Source of the DNA: Cephalotus follicularis
Taxonomy: Eukaryota; Streptophyta; Magnoliopsida; Oxalidales; Cephalotaceae
DNA length: 64,000 nt
Direction: 5' to 3'
NCBI GenBank assembly: GCA_001972305.1
Contig: BDDD01005195.1
Span: forward strand, 6,755 to 70,754
This document shows, piece after piece, positions 1 through 12,016 of this stretch. The position numbers were made by a program, and so were the translations under genes. The notes under the pieces were generated by a model. That model did not search any database and was not told the origin of the DNA. It saw nothing but the letters and a program-made list of their open reading frames with translations. Positions within the stretch are counted from its first letter, which is position 1; the number at the start of each line of letters is the position of its first letter.

Positions 1-1829
1 CATAAGGAATAAGGTAACCAGTCTCACAGCCTCCATGCCAGGCATCCAACCTTATGTCGGGGCATCACTAGTATAAGTAGGTAATAAAATAAACTACTTC
101 AATTATGTGATAAAATACAAGTGATATAGCCATAACAAATTTAGCACACATTATATATACAAGGAATAAGATTGTTTCATACAAGATAAGATATAATATG
201 ATAACCCATTTAATGGCTTATCGGGTCACTATATCTAACAAGACGTGCCAAGGGACGAGCGCCCGAGGGCCAAGGCTGAGGTGCCTACCTCTCCCCTGCC
301 ATGGTACCAGGGGTGACAAGCGCGGAGTAGGTGTGCCTGAGATGCTGCACTAAGGAGATAGACCAGGGGTGACGGGGAAACCCTACACCTGGGGAGACTT
401 GAGCTGAGGGGGCGTAACGCCCAGGAAGGTATCATGCAGAGGAGGTGTGATGCCAGGCATCTTTGTCCCAGCTCTCCTTCCATGCTGGGCAGCCATACCT
501 GAGCTCTCTTGCCGCACCAAGACGCCATGGAGGTTGAACCAGATGAGCCATACGTCCAAGGACGCTCCAGGATAGTGCACCATAATGGTCTTGGCAATGT
601 TTAGCCCTCCCCAGCCATGAACCGAGCATGCATGCCATTCATGCGTTGCTCCCTGGTGCGTTGCCTCCTGCCGTGTTATACTGCCATCGAGAAGAGAAGA
701 TGGTGAACAGTACGTATTCATGCGCTGAAAGAGAGTAATACTTGGGTATACACTCGTGCGTCCTTGGCATGAGTTGTTTAATATGTGGCCAACTGCATGC
801 ATCCCCTGGCTAATGCATTATGTTACTGCCCTTGCATGCATTCTTTAAGGGAAATGAATGTGTGCGTCCCAGGCATATGGTGTAAAAGGGAATGGTCATA
901 TGTATGTGCCATGCACAATGGTGAGCCCTGGTCTGACTTATGAAATGACTTAAGGAAGCCAAAGGAAAGAAAAGGGAAATAGCCAGGGAAGGAAATGGAA
1001 TTAGGAAATGGAAGTAAAAGGAAAAGACTTAGATAGATGAACCCAGGCTGGTGAGCCCAACAGGGGAGAATTCCGCCAAGTAGGCGAACCTAAGGGGTGA
1101 ATACCGCGAGGCAGGTGATCCTCGGGCGAATCCGCTAATGGTGAACCTAAAGGTGAATTCCACCAAAGCTGGTGATCCAAAGGGTGAACCGCAGAGCAGG
1201 TGAGCAAAGGGAGAATTCCGCTCAGCAGGTAAACCTGGAGGAGAATTTCGCGGGCTGGTGAGCCTAAAGGTGAACCTTGTACACTGACCAGACCATAGGA
1301 TGACCGGACTAGACTCCTCTGTGATATGATTGTTATGTATGGCTTGAGTAGAGCAGTCTGAGGATAAAGGATGATAAAGGTTATGGATTTTGGACTCATG
1401 CATTGTATTTTATTATATTTATTTCTCCTCTGCTTGTATTATTCGTTCCTCTGGTATGTGCCCGTGTATGTAGTAACCTACACAACCCTCAGGGTTGCTG
1501 ACTCATTCCTTTGAATGGGCCAGGTACAAGAACAGGTAGTGGAGGCACATCGCAGCAGCAACAAGGATAAAGAGTGCAGTAAGTTACTCCTCCTCGACAG
1601 TACGCTTTTATTGACAAAGTTGCAGGAAATAAATTATATATTTATTTTATTCTGGTTTATAGTAGTGTAATTTATATGATTCAAACTGGTCTGTATATCC
1701 ACACATTAAATAAAGGATTATGGTTATAATTTATTTTAAGTTTTGTTTTTTATGCTTAATTATGGGGATGATTGTATAGATTGCCACGTGCCGAATCGTG
1801 GGGCCCATACCATGGTTCGGGGCGTGACA
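1..1829 (+). mobile_element. Right-hand end of an LTR-type element (non-coding)
   Basis: No convincing gene is seen here; the open frames are short and look fortuitous. The segment ends in GGTTCGGGGCGTGACA, a terminus of the ...GTGACA class seen in plant LTRs, directly against gag sequence of the Tat element that starts at 1830. It therefore looks like the right end of an LTR element inserted into, or joined to, that element, with its left end outside the window. It carries a GC-rich part (240-960), a minisatellite (1050-1277) and an AT-rich tail (1620-1780). Family is not assignable by eye; a large non-coding (LARD-like) LTR is my inference. Confidence 0.5.
1050..1277. repeat. Degenerate ~30-bp minisatellite, about 8 units
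   Basis: Units begin GGTGA or GGTAA and run as GGTGAACCTAAAGGTGAATT with variants, at about 1050, 1083, 1114, 1140, 1171, 1199, 1228 and 1257. Unit length varies from about 26 to 33 bp, so this is an old, diverged tandem array inside the LTR-type element. Confidence 0.75.
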
Positions 1830-2540
1830 GTTAATCCAAGGGATGGAGCGCATCACCGATTTGTTGGTCACTAATTTGGCCAACCAACAACAGCATGCCG
1901 AGCCTATCCCGCTAGTGGTCCAAGGAGTTTCTGGTCCTAGCAGACCAGAGGTGGAGACATGGCACCCCCGTAGTGCCAGGCTAAACCTGCTGAGGGGAGA
2001 CGCACTTCCCCCAAGGGGGTCAGGGGATAATATTCCCCTGGGGAGGAGACCTGAGATCAATGCATCTCAGAGGACAGAGTCCTCAACTGCCCGGGATCAG
2101 CCCAACGATCCCAGGAGAGCACGCCCTGAACATCAGGCCATGGATGTGGATCATCGGGAGGAAGCCAGAGGAGTGGAGGAGGCACAAGTGCGCTCCAATG
2201 CCCCGAGCAGAGCTGGCACGGCGCGAGGAAGCAGGATCGACCTTCCAGCCACAGTGGCTGGAGGATCACGTGTTTCTAGCAAGGCTAGGAACATAGAGGA
2301 TATGGAGCAAGTAGTGAATAGAAAGCTTGCCGAGTTAGAAAGAAGGTTCCGAGGAGCGGAACAGCACATGGGGAATCTGTCCAAGGTGCGTAACATTAGC
2401 GCCCACCCCTTCACATCTGAAATCATGGCAGAGCGTGTTCCCAGCGGGTTTCGATTCCCAAGCCTTGATAAATATGATGGGTCCACGGACTCCATCCAAT
2501 ATGTACGCTCTTACATTCAAGCTATGTGGATGTACCAAGC

Positions 2541-5367
2541 CTGCCCAAAGGATCACTTCTCTCTCCCAAAGATAGACCAGTTGGTGGATGCGACCTCGGG
2601 TTACAGAATGTTAAGCTTCTTGTATGCCTACTTGGGATACAATCAAATTCCCATGTATGGGCCCAACGAGAACAAAACAGCTTTCATCACGAACCGAGGA
2701 ATGTATTGCTATAAGGTTATGCCTTTCGACCTGAAGAATGCAGGGGCCACCTACCAACGTATGGTGAACAAGATCTTTGAGCCTCAGATTGGGAAAAATA
2801 TGGAGGTCTACATCGACGACATGCTCGTCAAGACCCCAACCAGGATCCCCCACATAAAAGACTTGGAGGAAACGTTTGAGGTGCTGAGGAGATACAACAT
2901 GAAACTCAATCCATCCAAGTGCACATTTGGGGTCACCTCTGGCAAGTTCCTCGGATTCATGGTCTCCAGCAGAGAAATAGAGGCCAACCCAGAGAAGATC
3001 TCGGCAATTCAGAGCATGAGGCCTCCTCAAACCATCAGGGATGTTCAAAGGCTAAATGGGAAGATTGCGGCCCTGAGCAGGTTTGTGTCAAAGTCAGCAG
3101 AGAAGTGCCTTCCTTTCTTCAATATACTCAGAGATCCCAAGGGATTTTCTTGGTCAGGCGACTATCAAGCAGCCTTCGACAAGTTGAAGGAATACCTGGC
3201 TTCACCTTCTTTGATATCAAAACCTAAGGATGGGGAAGACTTGTATTTGTACCTTGTGGCCACCTCGGGCGCAGTGAGTGTAGTGCTAGTCAGAGAAGAG
3301 GAAAAAGTTCAAAAGACAGTGTACTATATGAGTAAGGCTTTGAATGATGGCGAAGGGAGGTACCCAGAGGTAGAGAAGTTTGCATATGCTTTGATCATCT
3401 CAGCCAGAAAACTGAGACCATATTTCCAAGCCCATACAATCAAGGTTCTGACTGACAAACCACTCAAACAAGTTCTTGCGAAGCCTGATACCTCAGGCAG
3501 GTTAATCAAGTAATTAGTCGAGCTAGGCGAGTATGATGTAAAGTTCAAAGCCAAGCCAGCAATCAAATCACATGTCCTAACAGACTTTTTTGGAGAGAAT
3601 ACGCCTACTGAGCGTATGGAGGAGGACCCCTCCGAGAACGAGAGGGGGATTTGGAAGTTATCCGTGGATGGCTCATCCTGCATCACTGGCAGTAGAGCAG
3701 GACTGCTATTGATGAGTTCGGATGGTTGGACGTTGGAGTATGCTCTGAGATTCAAATTTAAAGCTACAAACAACGAAGCTGAGTGGAAAGCTCTGATAGT
3801 TGGGCTGACAATTGCAAAGCACTTGGAGGTACAAAAGGTGGAGGCCTCTAGTGATTCTCAGCTAGTGGTTGGTCTAGCAAATGGAGAGTATGAATCCCGA
3901 GAAGACTCTATGGAAAAATACTTATCCCATTTTCAGAGTATGAAGTCAGCCTTCAAGTTTCTAAGAATTTTAAAAGTACCTAGAGCAGAAAACACCCGAG
4001 CAGACCAGTTATCAAAACTAGCAACGGCAGAGGAGCTAGAGAAAAATCAAACTGTGCTAGTAGACTACCTGGACAGGCCCACCATCTCTGAAGCAGATGT
4101 GATGGACATTGCCATACCGCAAGAGCCAAACTGGATGACTTCTTTCATCAATTGGCTGAGGAATGGAATTCTACCCGAGGACCCCGTGGAGGCAAGGAAA
4201 CTAGTGTACAGAGCAAATAGGTTCCAACTCCGAGATGTGATCCTCTACAAAAGAACTTTCTCTTTTCCTTGGCTAAGATGCTTGACCACCTTAGAGGCCG
4301 ATTATGCTATAAGAGAGGTCCACAAAGGAATTTGTGGCAACCACACGGGGGGGCAGAACATTGTCTCATAAGCTATTGAGACAAGGCTACTATTGGCCGA
4401 CTATGCATCAAGATGCTATACACTTGGTAAGAAAGTGTGATAAGTGTCAGAGGAACGCAAACATAAGCAGAAGACCTTCTCAACCTCTGACCTCTATCAC
4501 GGTCCCATGTCCCTTTGCACAATGGGGATGGACTTCACCGGACCAGTACCCATGGCGACAGGCCAGAGGAAGTTTCTCATTGTAGCAGTGGACTACTTCA
4601 CCAAGTGGGTAGAAGTAGAACCTCTAGCCACAAATACCGAGAAGAACACGGAGAGCTTCGTATGGAAGTCAATCATCTGTAGATTTGGAGTCCTGAGGAC
4701 AATGGTCTCAGACAACGATAAACAGTTTGATTGCCAAGCCTTTCGTGATTTTTGCAAAGAGTGGAGGATAGAGCATAGGCTTGCTTCAGTGGCCTATCCC
4801 CAAAGCAATGGTCAAGCCGAGGTGATCAACAGAGAAATCATCTTGGGCCTGAAGAAGCGCCTCGAAGACAGCAAAGGAAGATGGATAGAGGAGCTACCAA
4901 GTGTACTTTGGGCATATAGAACCACTCCTCAGACAACTACTGGTGAGTCCCCATACAGCCTTTGTTTTGGAGCTGAAGGTATGATACCGATGGAGATTGG
5001 TGTACACTCATCAAGGTTGGTGCATTTCACTGAAGATAATAATGAAGAAGGGCTTAGATGCCTCCTCGACTTGATGGAAGAACTTAAAGATAAGGCCACT
5101 ATCAGAGTTACAGCCTACCAGCAGAGGGTGAACCGCTACTATAACAAAAGGGTAAGCCCCAGACCACTAAGACAAGGAGATCTAGTTCTACGCAACTCAG
5201 ATATTGCATATCCAACCGGTACCAGAGGAAAACTAGCCCCTAGCTGGGAAGGGCCATATAAAATCAAGAGGGTCCTCCGCCCAGGAAAATTCAAATTTGA
5301 AACTTTGGGGGGTAGGGAGACTGCCAGAGCTTGGAATGCCGAGCATATGAGGAAGTACTATCAATGA
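2541..5367 (+). mobile_element. Tat pol region: RT, RNase H, aRNase H, integrase remains
   Basis: Recognisable blocks are the RT fingers and palm (AFITNRGMYCYKVMPF, then YIDDMLVKTP), the RNase H region with YMSKALNDGEGRYPEVEK, the additional RNase H (VDGSS ... DSQLVVGLANGEYE), the zinc-binding HHCC part (CDKCQRN near 4435) and the integrase core (MDFTGP ... VDYFTKWVE ... YPQSNGQAE). It is a dead pol, not a host gene. The closest relative in the window is the minus-strand pol at 33065-36136. Confidence 0.88.
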
Positions 5368-5559
5368 TTGTAAGATGTACTGAATAAAGTTGAATTTTTC
5401 AAAATTTGTGTTCACTATCATAGTTCCAAGTTTGCAAGGGATCAAAGGCCCAATGTTCATGTCCTCAAACCTCTGAACAACCACAAGCCAACTCTCTCAG
5501 CAAGAGAATAAACAACAAGTCGAGGTCTCGAAAGGACTAAGGCAATAGACGCCCAAGGG

Positions 5560-5770
5560 CGCACTAAAAGTCTCATTTCGAGGAGCAACAAAAGCCTCCT
5601 TCCGAGGAGCATACCAAAGACTCCTTCCGATGAGCAACAAAAGCCTCCTTCGGAGGAGCACACCAAAGACTCCCTCCGAGGAGCATCTCTATATTTATCA
5701 ACAAAGACTCCTCCCGAGGAGCACCAAAAGACTTCCAAGGAAGCACTAAGACTCCCCAGGGAGCAAACAC
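5560..5770. repeat. ~30-bp tandem repeat in the Tat 3' untranslated zone
   Basis: About six or seven variant units containing CTCCTTCCGAGGAGCA, alternating with AACAAAAGC or CACCAAAGA spacers. The same motif occurs in the second Tat block at 32640-32760 in inverse orientation. Tandem arrays between integrase and 3' LTR are an established habit of Tat/Ogre-type elements. Each CTTCCGAGGAG unit is partly self-complementary. Confidence 0.75.
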
Positions 5771-6305
5771 TGGTCGGCAACACCATAGGAACTTGACTAA
5801 CCAGACCTAAAATCGTGTCTTGAAAGGCGAATCTATGGGAACTCTCAACGATCAAGCTCGTCGGACTCAGCACTTTAATACAAGTGTCCCTAAGCGGACT
5901 GCAAGCTCAGCCAGCCTGTCCTAAAATCTAATGGGTCAGACGATACTCTGCTCGGCAAACCCATAGGAACTTGTCCGATCAGACCAAGACCTTAGTCTAC
6001 GAACACAGAAGAACTCGTAAAGACTAAGTTAAAATTACTTAAGCACTTTTGAAATAAAGTGTCCTATGAGGACTGCCAAGCTTAAGTGATCTCATATATG
6101 AGGAGTCAATGATTTGGGCTAAGTTATAGTTCCTAAGGGAATTGTCAACACATGTATATATGCAGAGCTCAACCACACAATACAAGACGCTAATCAAAGA
6201 TAAGATCTGAGAACACAAAAATGTTTTTTATTTAAAACTTGGATAAATTACAAGTTTATCAAAAAAGTTACAAACTGTTATAAAATTGAAGCAGTACAGA
6301 AAAAA

Positions 6306-8739
6306 CTAGGGCTGCTGAGGATCTTCGGGCTCGGGCAGAGGAGCGCAGAAGGCATTGATAGTAGGAAGAGGAGGAACTTCAATCCCAGAGGATGGGTCCA
6401 CACGAATTGATGTGGAGGGAAGGTTTAAGGAGCCCAAAGCAGGATCTGAGACCAAACCAGGATCCGAGGGTAGGATAACCAAGTCTGGCGAACCGGGCAT
6501 TATCGGCTTGTTCCCCACAGTAGACGAGACCCCCTCCTCTAACTCAAGACGGAGCTTCTCTTCCTCCTCATCAACTCCCTCGGGATAGAAGTCAAAGGTT
6601 CTAGCCGAGGGACCATATGCTATACCATCCAAAGAGACGTCTGGACGAAGGGAAGAGATCCAGTTCTTACAAGCGTAGAAGCCCCGACGGAAGTACTCGG
6701 CCGCCTCCTCGAATACTGCCTCCTCAAACTCATCCGAGGCCTTGAACTCCTCCAAGTAGGTTTTCATCAACTCTTAGAACTCATCTGAGGATTTGAAGTC
6801 TGACACAACTTTGTGCCTCTCCCTCCTCAGCAGCTCCTCATCCTTCTTCTGTTGACGTTCAAGTTTTAACACAAGATCGTAGCACCTCTCCTTGGTACGA
6901 TCTAGCTCTGCCTCCAGCTCCTTCCTATCAGCCTTCTCCTCCTTCAAGTCCTCAACAACCTGCTTCTTCTCCTCAACTAAAGACTCTTGAACCTTGAGAA
7001 CTTCGTTCAGTTATGCTCAGGCGGAGCGAGCAGTCTCTTCCAGCGCTGCCATGTTTGCCCTTAGCTCCATATCCCTTGCAACAACGGTTGAGAAGTTGTC
7101 AACCAGTAGCTGGGTGTTGTTTAGAGCCTGTCAGAGAAGCATATCTATCAGTGAATGTAAAAAAGAAGATAAAAGAAAAATTGGGATAGCAGAGGAAGAA
7201 TTCATATACCCTCAAGTTGCTCCGAAGACAATAAGTTACCAACTCCTCGTTGGACCATTTCTCCCTCGCCTCCATCTCCAGAGGAAAGAAGACTAGCCGA
7301 CTGATCGCCTGAGGAACCCCAGGTGCATTCAAATGCAGTTTGGAGCAGCCTAGGTCCTCAAAATCATTGAGCATGTCCTCTGCCTCTCGAGTGGGAGGTA
7401 TAATGATGGGATCTTGAGAACTCGCCCTAAGGGCAGCGACATCCTCAGCCTCTCTCCCCTTTCTGGCGCCCTCAACGCCTTTCCCCTTCCTGCTCCTCTT
7501 CATCAGAGAAACGTGATCATCGGTGAGAGAGGTCTCATCTGCAGTCCTCTTGCCCGTTTCTATCCTCTTCTCAGCAGCAGCAGTAGTAGAGGCCTTGATG
7601 GGTGGAGGAGCCTTGGTCTGCAACCTTGGACCCTTGGCTGAGGGGTTTTCCCTTTTTGCTTTGACACTCCTGCAACAGGCGCCTTCTTCTTGTCAGTGGC
7701 CTTCAAGATGGCAGAGAAGTCGCGGCGAGGAGCCATTGCTGAAAGAAAATGTGAAGATCAAGGTCATTGGTTCAAGATGTAAGAAAAATGAAAATGACAC
7801 TAAAGTTAACAATGGATGAGACAAAGGCTTTATACAACTTTCCTCCGACACTGGGGGCATAGAACTATTTTGAGCTCCCTCTCCCTCTGAGATGTCCTTC
7901 TCAGCTCCGTCTGAGTGCGATTCTTGGCTGAGGACCACGCTCAGCTCAGCATGGAGCAGATGATCCTCATGAACAGTGGAGTTCACCTCATCTGGCTCAA
8001 GGGCTAAGAGTTTGTTGAAGCCCATTTTCTCTGCCGATGTCAGACGGGAGCTCTGGTTTAGAGATGTCGTGCCCAGAGAATCACACCAGGGAGAGGGAGT
8101 GAATCCTTCAAAGTCCTTTATTAGGAAATACTTCCTCCTCCAGTTTTTGATGGACTTCGTAGGGTTGAGAAGAAGCTTTTTTACGCCAAAACGGGACTTG
8201 AAAAAGTACCCGCTCTTCTTTGGCATGGCCGAGAGGACGTGGAACTCTTTAAAAAAGTTCACTGTCACGTCCACCTCTGACTCGATGCATTTGACAAGGA
8301 AGCCAATTATAAAGCTCCAAGACTGGGGCTGAAGAAGTGAGGGGTGGAGACTAAAGTGTTTCAAGACCGAGATGGCGAAAGAAGGTATTGGAACCCTCAG
8401 GCCATGAGAGAGCGCCCTTTCGAAGATCACAAAAAGACCCTCTATGCTCAAGGTGACCATCCGAGGATCCGAGGGAAGGCTATACGTCAGTCCACGAGAG
8501 AAGTGGTACTTTTCGGAGAGTCCCTTCACATCTTCGCATGAGCGAGTGCTCACCTCAAAGCAATATCCAGCAGCGGAGGAGTTATCTTCGGCGGTGGGGG
8601 CAACAGGGTCACCCACCGCAGCCCCCAGGCTGCCTTCGCAGCCAAGCGGTCTCTCGGCGATGGGAACCACAATGGCCAAGGGTTCAACTGCTAGGGGAGA
8701 AGAAGAAGAGGACCCACTGGTTTGATCTTGACTGGCCAT
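6306..8739 (-). mobile_element. Antisense extra ORF zone of Tat copy 1
   Basis: Open frames on the strand opposite to gag-pol lie between integrase and the 3' LTR (8739-7693, 7623-7099, 6770-6306), separated by stretches that look like introns. The first begins MASQDQTSG and holds a conserved core (SHGLRVPIPSF, LLQPQSWSFI, FKEFHVL, GYFFKSR) that resembles, from memory, the Pfam 'putative gypsy type transposon' domain. Later parts are acidic and helical. Tat-lineage elements are known to carry such antisense ORFs; their function is unknown. The same arrangement recurs at 28663-31960. Confidence 0.75.
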
Positions 8740-9368
8740 TAACCCTAAGCGAAGAGAAAGAAAAGGCTTAAGAAACCCTAGACCGGTTTAGAACAGCAAG
8801 AAGACGATGGAAAACTTACCAAAAACCTTGACGAAAAAGTGCTGAAACTAGGTTTCGAAAGCACTGTGAATTTGGGAAGCTCTCAGTAACAAGACGAAGA
8901 TTGGAAATTGAAGGAGTGAAAGCTTTTCTTTGGGAAAAAGATATCCTTTTATAGACCTCAACCTCGGATCCTGTCCCTCCACCTCACACAGATCTAACGG
9001 TTGAGGAACAAACCATCAAATCATACGCGGGAAACGAAGAGACAGAGGCGGGAAATGCGCAATTATGCCACGTGTAAATCATGCTTGATACGCTTCTTAA
9101 AGGCATTGGGGATGGGCCCATGGTGCGAAGCCCATTAACAGAGAGGGATCCAACTGTGCAACTCTTCTCAGGACAGTCTCCCTCCTCTGCCCAAGCAAAC
9201 TTAGTCTTGTGGTAGAGGATTACCAAAGGCAATGCCGCAGACCTTGGCTCGTTCACACCTGGAAAAGCTTATGTGAAGTTCTTTGGAGGAGTTTAGCCCG
9301 GGTCACGACTCTCAGCTCTGATCCTCCTCCTCTGACCACGGCCAGAGAAGAAGGACCAGGGGGGCTTA

Positions 9369-10251
9369 TGATATAGGAAAAATCTGTTTATACTAAGAAG
9401 GAGACGTGTCCTCTGAGGATTTAGCCAAATGCCCAAGGAGTTTTGAAGCTCACATAGGCACCGATCAGAGAAAGCTTTATGGAACACATCTGAGAAGAGG
9501 GTGAGAAGTCCCTTCCTTAGCATCAGAGCCGAGAAGCTCTTGCATGGCAGAGGACGTCCTCCACGGTACCAGTGCCGAGGAGCTGTCAATCGGATATAGG
9601 GCAGAGGACGTCCTCTACGGCACCAATGCCGAGGACCCCCTCTTTGGCTGTATCAAAAGAGATCTCATCCTCGGTAGTATGGCAAAGGACCCAGCGTCCC
9701 AAGCAAAAGACCCTGAAGAAGCTCCAGACGCTGCAGACCTTGAAGCGGATAGGAGATCAGAGGATATCTCTCATCCTCCTCCTCCTCCTCTTCATGATGC
9801 CACAAATTCGGCCTATATTCCAGGAGTCAATCTCTACAGATAAGGAAAGATAAGATATGATAAACATCATATGGGGAAAACACCACCAAATTCGGCGGAG
9901 ATCAAGGGAAATGACCGAGATCATCGGCATTTCCTTAGAGGATACACTTAAACTCCGTAATAAACGCTCAGACAGTTAACATCTTGCACTATAAATACTA
10001 GTTCAACAGTCAGAACAAAGGTCAGCAATTTTTACATTCTATAGAACCTTGAACTCTCTGTGCACTATCTAACTTGAGCGTCGAAGTGTCACAAGGAGAA
10101 CAACCTCCTAGACCTTCAACGAGTTTGCTACTTTGTGCAGGGATAATCATCATCAACCTCTTCTTCTCAGGCATACTTTTCAAGCGTTTCTCTTAACAAA
10201 TCAAAGTACTCCACGTAGGATACTGTTGAGAGAATGATTTCTGTATCAACA
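9369..10251 (+). repeat. 3' LTR of Tat copy 1 (883 bp)
   Basis: The LTR starts TGATATAGGAAAAATC right after a purine tract and ends GTATCAACA. It matches the reverse complement of the LTR at 38059-39078, including repeated GAGGAC motifs near 9545-9700 and a TATAAATA box near 9990. A (CTC)n microsatellite lies at 9768-9790. Confidence 0.88.
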
Positions 10252-10305
10252 GAATTATAATATACTGATTTTTTTAAAAAAAACAATAAAAAAAAATAAA
10301 TTAAT

Positions 10306-10336
<31 letters not shown>

Positions 10337-10660
10337 TTAATTTTAAAAATACAAAAATAAAAAAAAATTAAAAAAAAAAAAAAAAAAATTTAAAAAAAAA
10401 AAAATACATTATTCATTAGGGTTATATTATATTTTTCTTTTAGTATTGATGTTTGCTCTTTGTCACCACACATTAAATGAAAAAGAATTATAATATCTTC
10501 TGAATATTATATTTTGATAGGATTAGGATATTGTACATAAAAAAAAAATAAAAAATTTTTTAGGAAAAAAAAAAAACAAAAAAAAAAAAAAAAAAATTAA
10601 ATTAAAAAAAAAAATAAAAAAAATAAAAAAAAAAAACAAAATTGTTAATCAAATTTTACT
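10252..10660. repeat. A-rich low-complexity block
   Basis: Two long oligo(A)/AT stretches (about 10262-10410 and 10535-10640) are separated by ordinary AT-rich sequence. No gene is seen. Homopolymer runs this long are prone to assembly error. Confidence 0.8.
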
Positions 10661-10748
10661 TTGAATTTATCATTTCCTATTTTTTATATAATAATTCATT
10701 TTATATCCACGGGCGATAAAGCCTTTTGGCTTTTATTCTTTCAACAAG

Positions 10749-11159
10749 TTGACTATATTATTATATTTTTACTATAAACAAAAATAAAATTCTTATTTAA
10801 TTATAAAAATAATAAATATATGTATATATTTTATTCATATACTCCCTCAAGACTAATGACGTCATGTAATTGAAGGACAAATGCACATTGCATTAACACA
10901 AAAGTGAAATTAAAAAACTCGGCGATCAATTCAAAACGCAAATAACGATCGAGACAAGTGGGAGGGAAACAAAAAGACAAGAAACATTTCGTTGTCCTAA
11001 AGACTCATGAGGTGGTAGATTTGACAAATTGAGCACGTGCACAAATGAGAACTTACACAGAAACTCACTCCCTCAATAAAATCCAAATTGAAAATATAAT
11101 AGCAATTAAATATTATTTTCCATTTAATCTAGATTCATGCATCTCTCTCCCTATATATA
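10749..11159 (+). promoter_or_regulatory. Upstream region of the ERF gene with candidate cis elements
   Basis: Direct matches are a W-box TTGACT at 10749-10754, the palindrome TGACGTCA at 10857-10864 (bZIP/TGA-factor type), a G-box CACGTG at 11034-11039 and a TATA box TATATATA at 11152-11159. A start of transcription near 11180 would leave a leader of about 90 nt before the ATG at 11270. W-box, TGACG and G-box motifs suit a stress- or hormone-induced ERF; that they act here is inference. Confidence 0.5.
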
Positions 11160-11269
11160 CCTCAAAAGTGACACCTGAGATTTCAATCTCGCTCATCTCT
11201 CGTTACAACAAAAACAAATACAAAAACGAAAAGAAAATCAATAGGGCGGCACAAATTTCGCTTAAAAAA

Positions 11270-12016
11270 ATGTATGGGCATGACACCACAGATTCAGATT
11301 TCGATCTCCTTGAATCGATTAGGCTCCACTTGCTCGGCGATTCAACGTTTTCACTGCACAGTGGTACAACCACGAATGGTGGCAGCTTGTACCCTTGTTT
11401 GACCCAAAACTGGGGTGAGTTGCCACTCAAAGAGAACGATTCAGAGGACATGTTCCTCTACGGCGTTCTCAGTGACGCCTACACTCTCGGCCAGTGGGTC
11501 CCATCCGAGGACTGTCCCCCCAATTTCCCGGCCATTAAGGAAGAACCTCAATCACCGCCTGTGGCAGCGGCTGCGGCGCAGACGGTGGCGCCGGCGAAGG
11601 GAAGGCATTATAGGGGAGTGAGGCAGAGGCCGTGGGGGAAGTTTGCGGCTGAGATTAGGGATCCGGCGAAGAATGGGGCTAGGGTCTGGTTGGGGACGTT
11701 TGAGACGGCGGAGGATGCGGCTCTGGCTTATGATAGAGCGGCTTATAGAATGAGGGGCTCTAAGGCGTTGTTGAATTTTCCTTTGCGGGTCAATTCCGGG
11801 GAGCCCGACCCGGTTAGGATCACGTCGAAGAGGTTTTCGCCCGAGCCTTCTTCTTCGTCTTCCGAGAGCGGTAGTGGCTCGCCAAAGAGGAGGAGGAAAG
11901 TGGCTGGCCCAGGGGTAGCAGCAGCTCAAGCCACGTTGAAATTGGGGAGTGCAGGGGAGAATGTAAAAGTGGCTACGTATACACGTGGGGAGCTGTTATT
12001 GGTTAAACAATGCTGA
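11270..12016 (+). CDS. ERF: Ethylene-responsive transcription factor, ERF group IXa (ERF1A/ERF2-like)
   Basis: A 248-aa nuclear DNA-binding protein expected to bind GCC boxes and drive ethylene, jasmonate and defence genes. The AP2/ERF domain is at about residues 112-172 ([20 protein letters not shown], then [16 protein letters not shown]). The N-terminus ([43 protein letters not shown]) is the conserved signature of Arabidopsis ERF1A/ERF2. A basic PKRRRK at about 205-210 is a likely nuclear signal, and the C-terminal [12 protein letters not shown] matches the family tail. It has no intron, as usual for the group. An in-frame ATG at 11045 lies upstream of the TATA box, so 11270 (after AAAAAA) is chosen. 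AATAAA lies near 12161. Intact and isolated between two retroelements. Confidence 0.95.
   Translation: MYGHDTTDSDFDLLESIRLHLLGDSTFSLHSGTTTNGGSLYPCLTQNWGELPLKENDSEDMFLYGVLSDAYTLGQWVPSEDCPPNFPAIKEEPQSPPVAAAAAQTVAPAKGRHYRGVRQRPWGKFAAEIRDPAKNGARVWLGTFETAEDAALAYDRAAYRMRGSKALLNFPLRVNSGEPDPVRITSKRFSPEPSSSSSESGSGSPKRRRKVAGPGVAAAQATLKLGSAGENVKVATYTRGELLLVKQC

Larger units (their letters stand above)
1830..10251 (+). mobile_element. Ty3/gypsy Tat-lineage retrotransposon copy 1 (broken)
   Basis: Parts in order: gag remnant (from 1843, coiled-coil-like stretch near 2290-2400), reverse transcriptase with YIDDMLVK (about 2541-3200), RNase H, a second archaeal-like RNase H region with the WKLSVDGSS and ATNNEAEW motifs (about 3640-3960), integrase with the HHCC region and core (about 4310-5367), a 3' untranslated zone with tandem repeats, an antisense ORF zone (6306-8739), a polypurine tract ending CAGGGGGGCTTA just before 9369, and the 3' LTR. 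The double RNase H and the antisense ORF are traits known for the Tat/Retand/Ogre lineage. The 5' LTR is not in the window. The copy is broken, with several breaks. Confidence 0.88.

Noticed and set aside
235-802. Overlapping minus-strand frames of 68-139 codons near the left edge
   Set aside because: No domain resemblance, several overlapping frames in one GC-rich LTR-type segment, and no splice or promoter context; treated as fortuitous.
11045-11269. N-terminal extension of the ERF protein from the ATG at 11045
   Set aside because: It lies upstream of the TATA box at 11152-11159 and does not resemble ERF N-termini, whereas the frame from 11270 matches group IXa proteins from their first residues.
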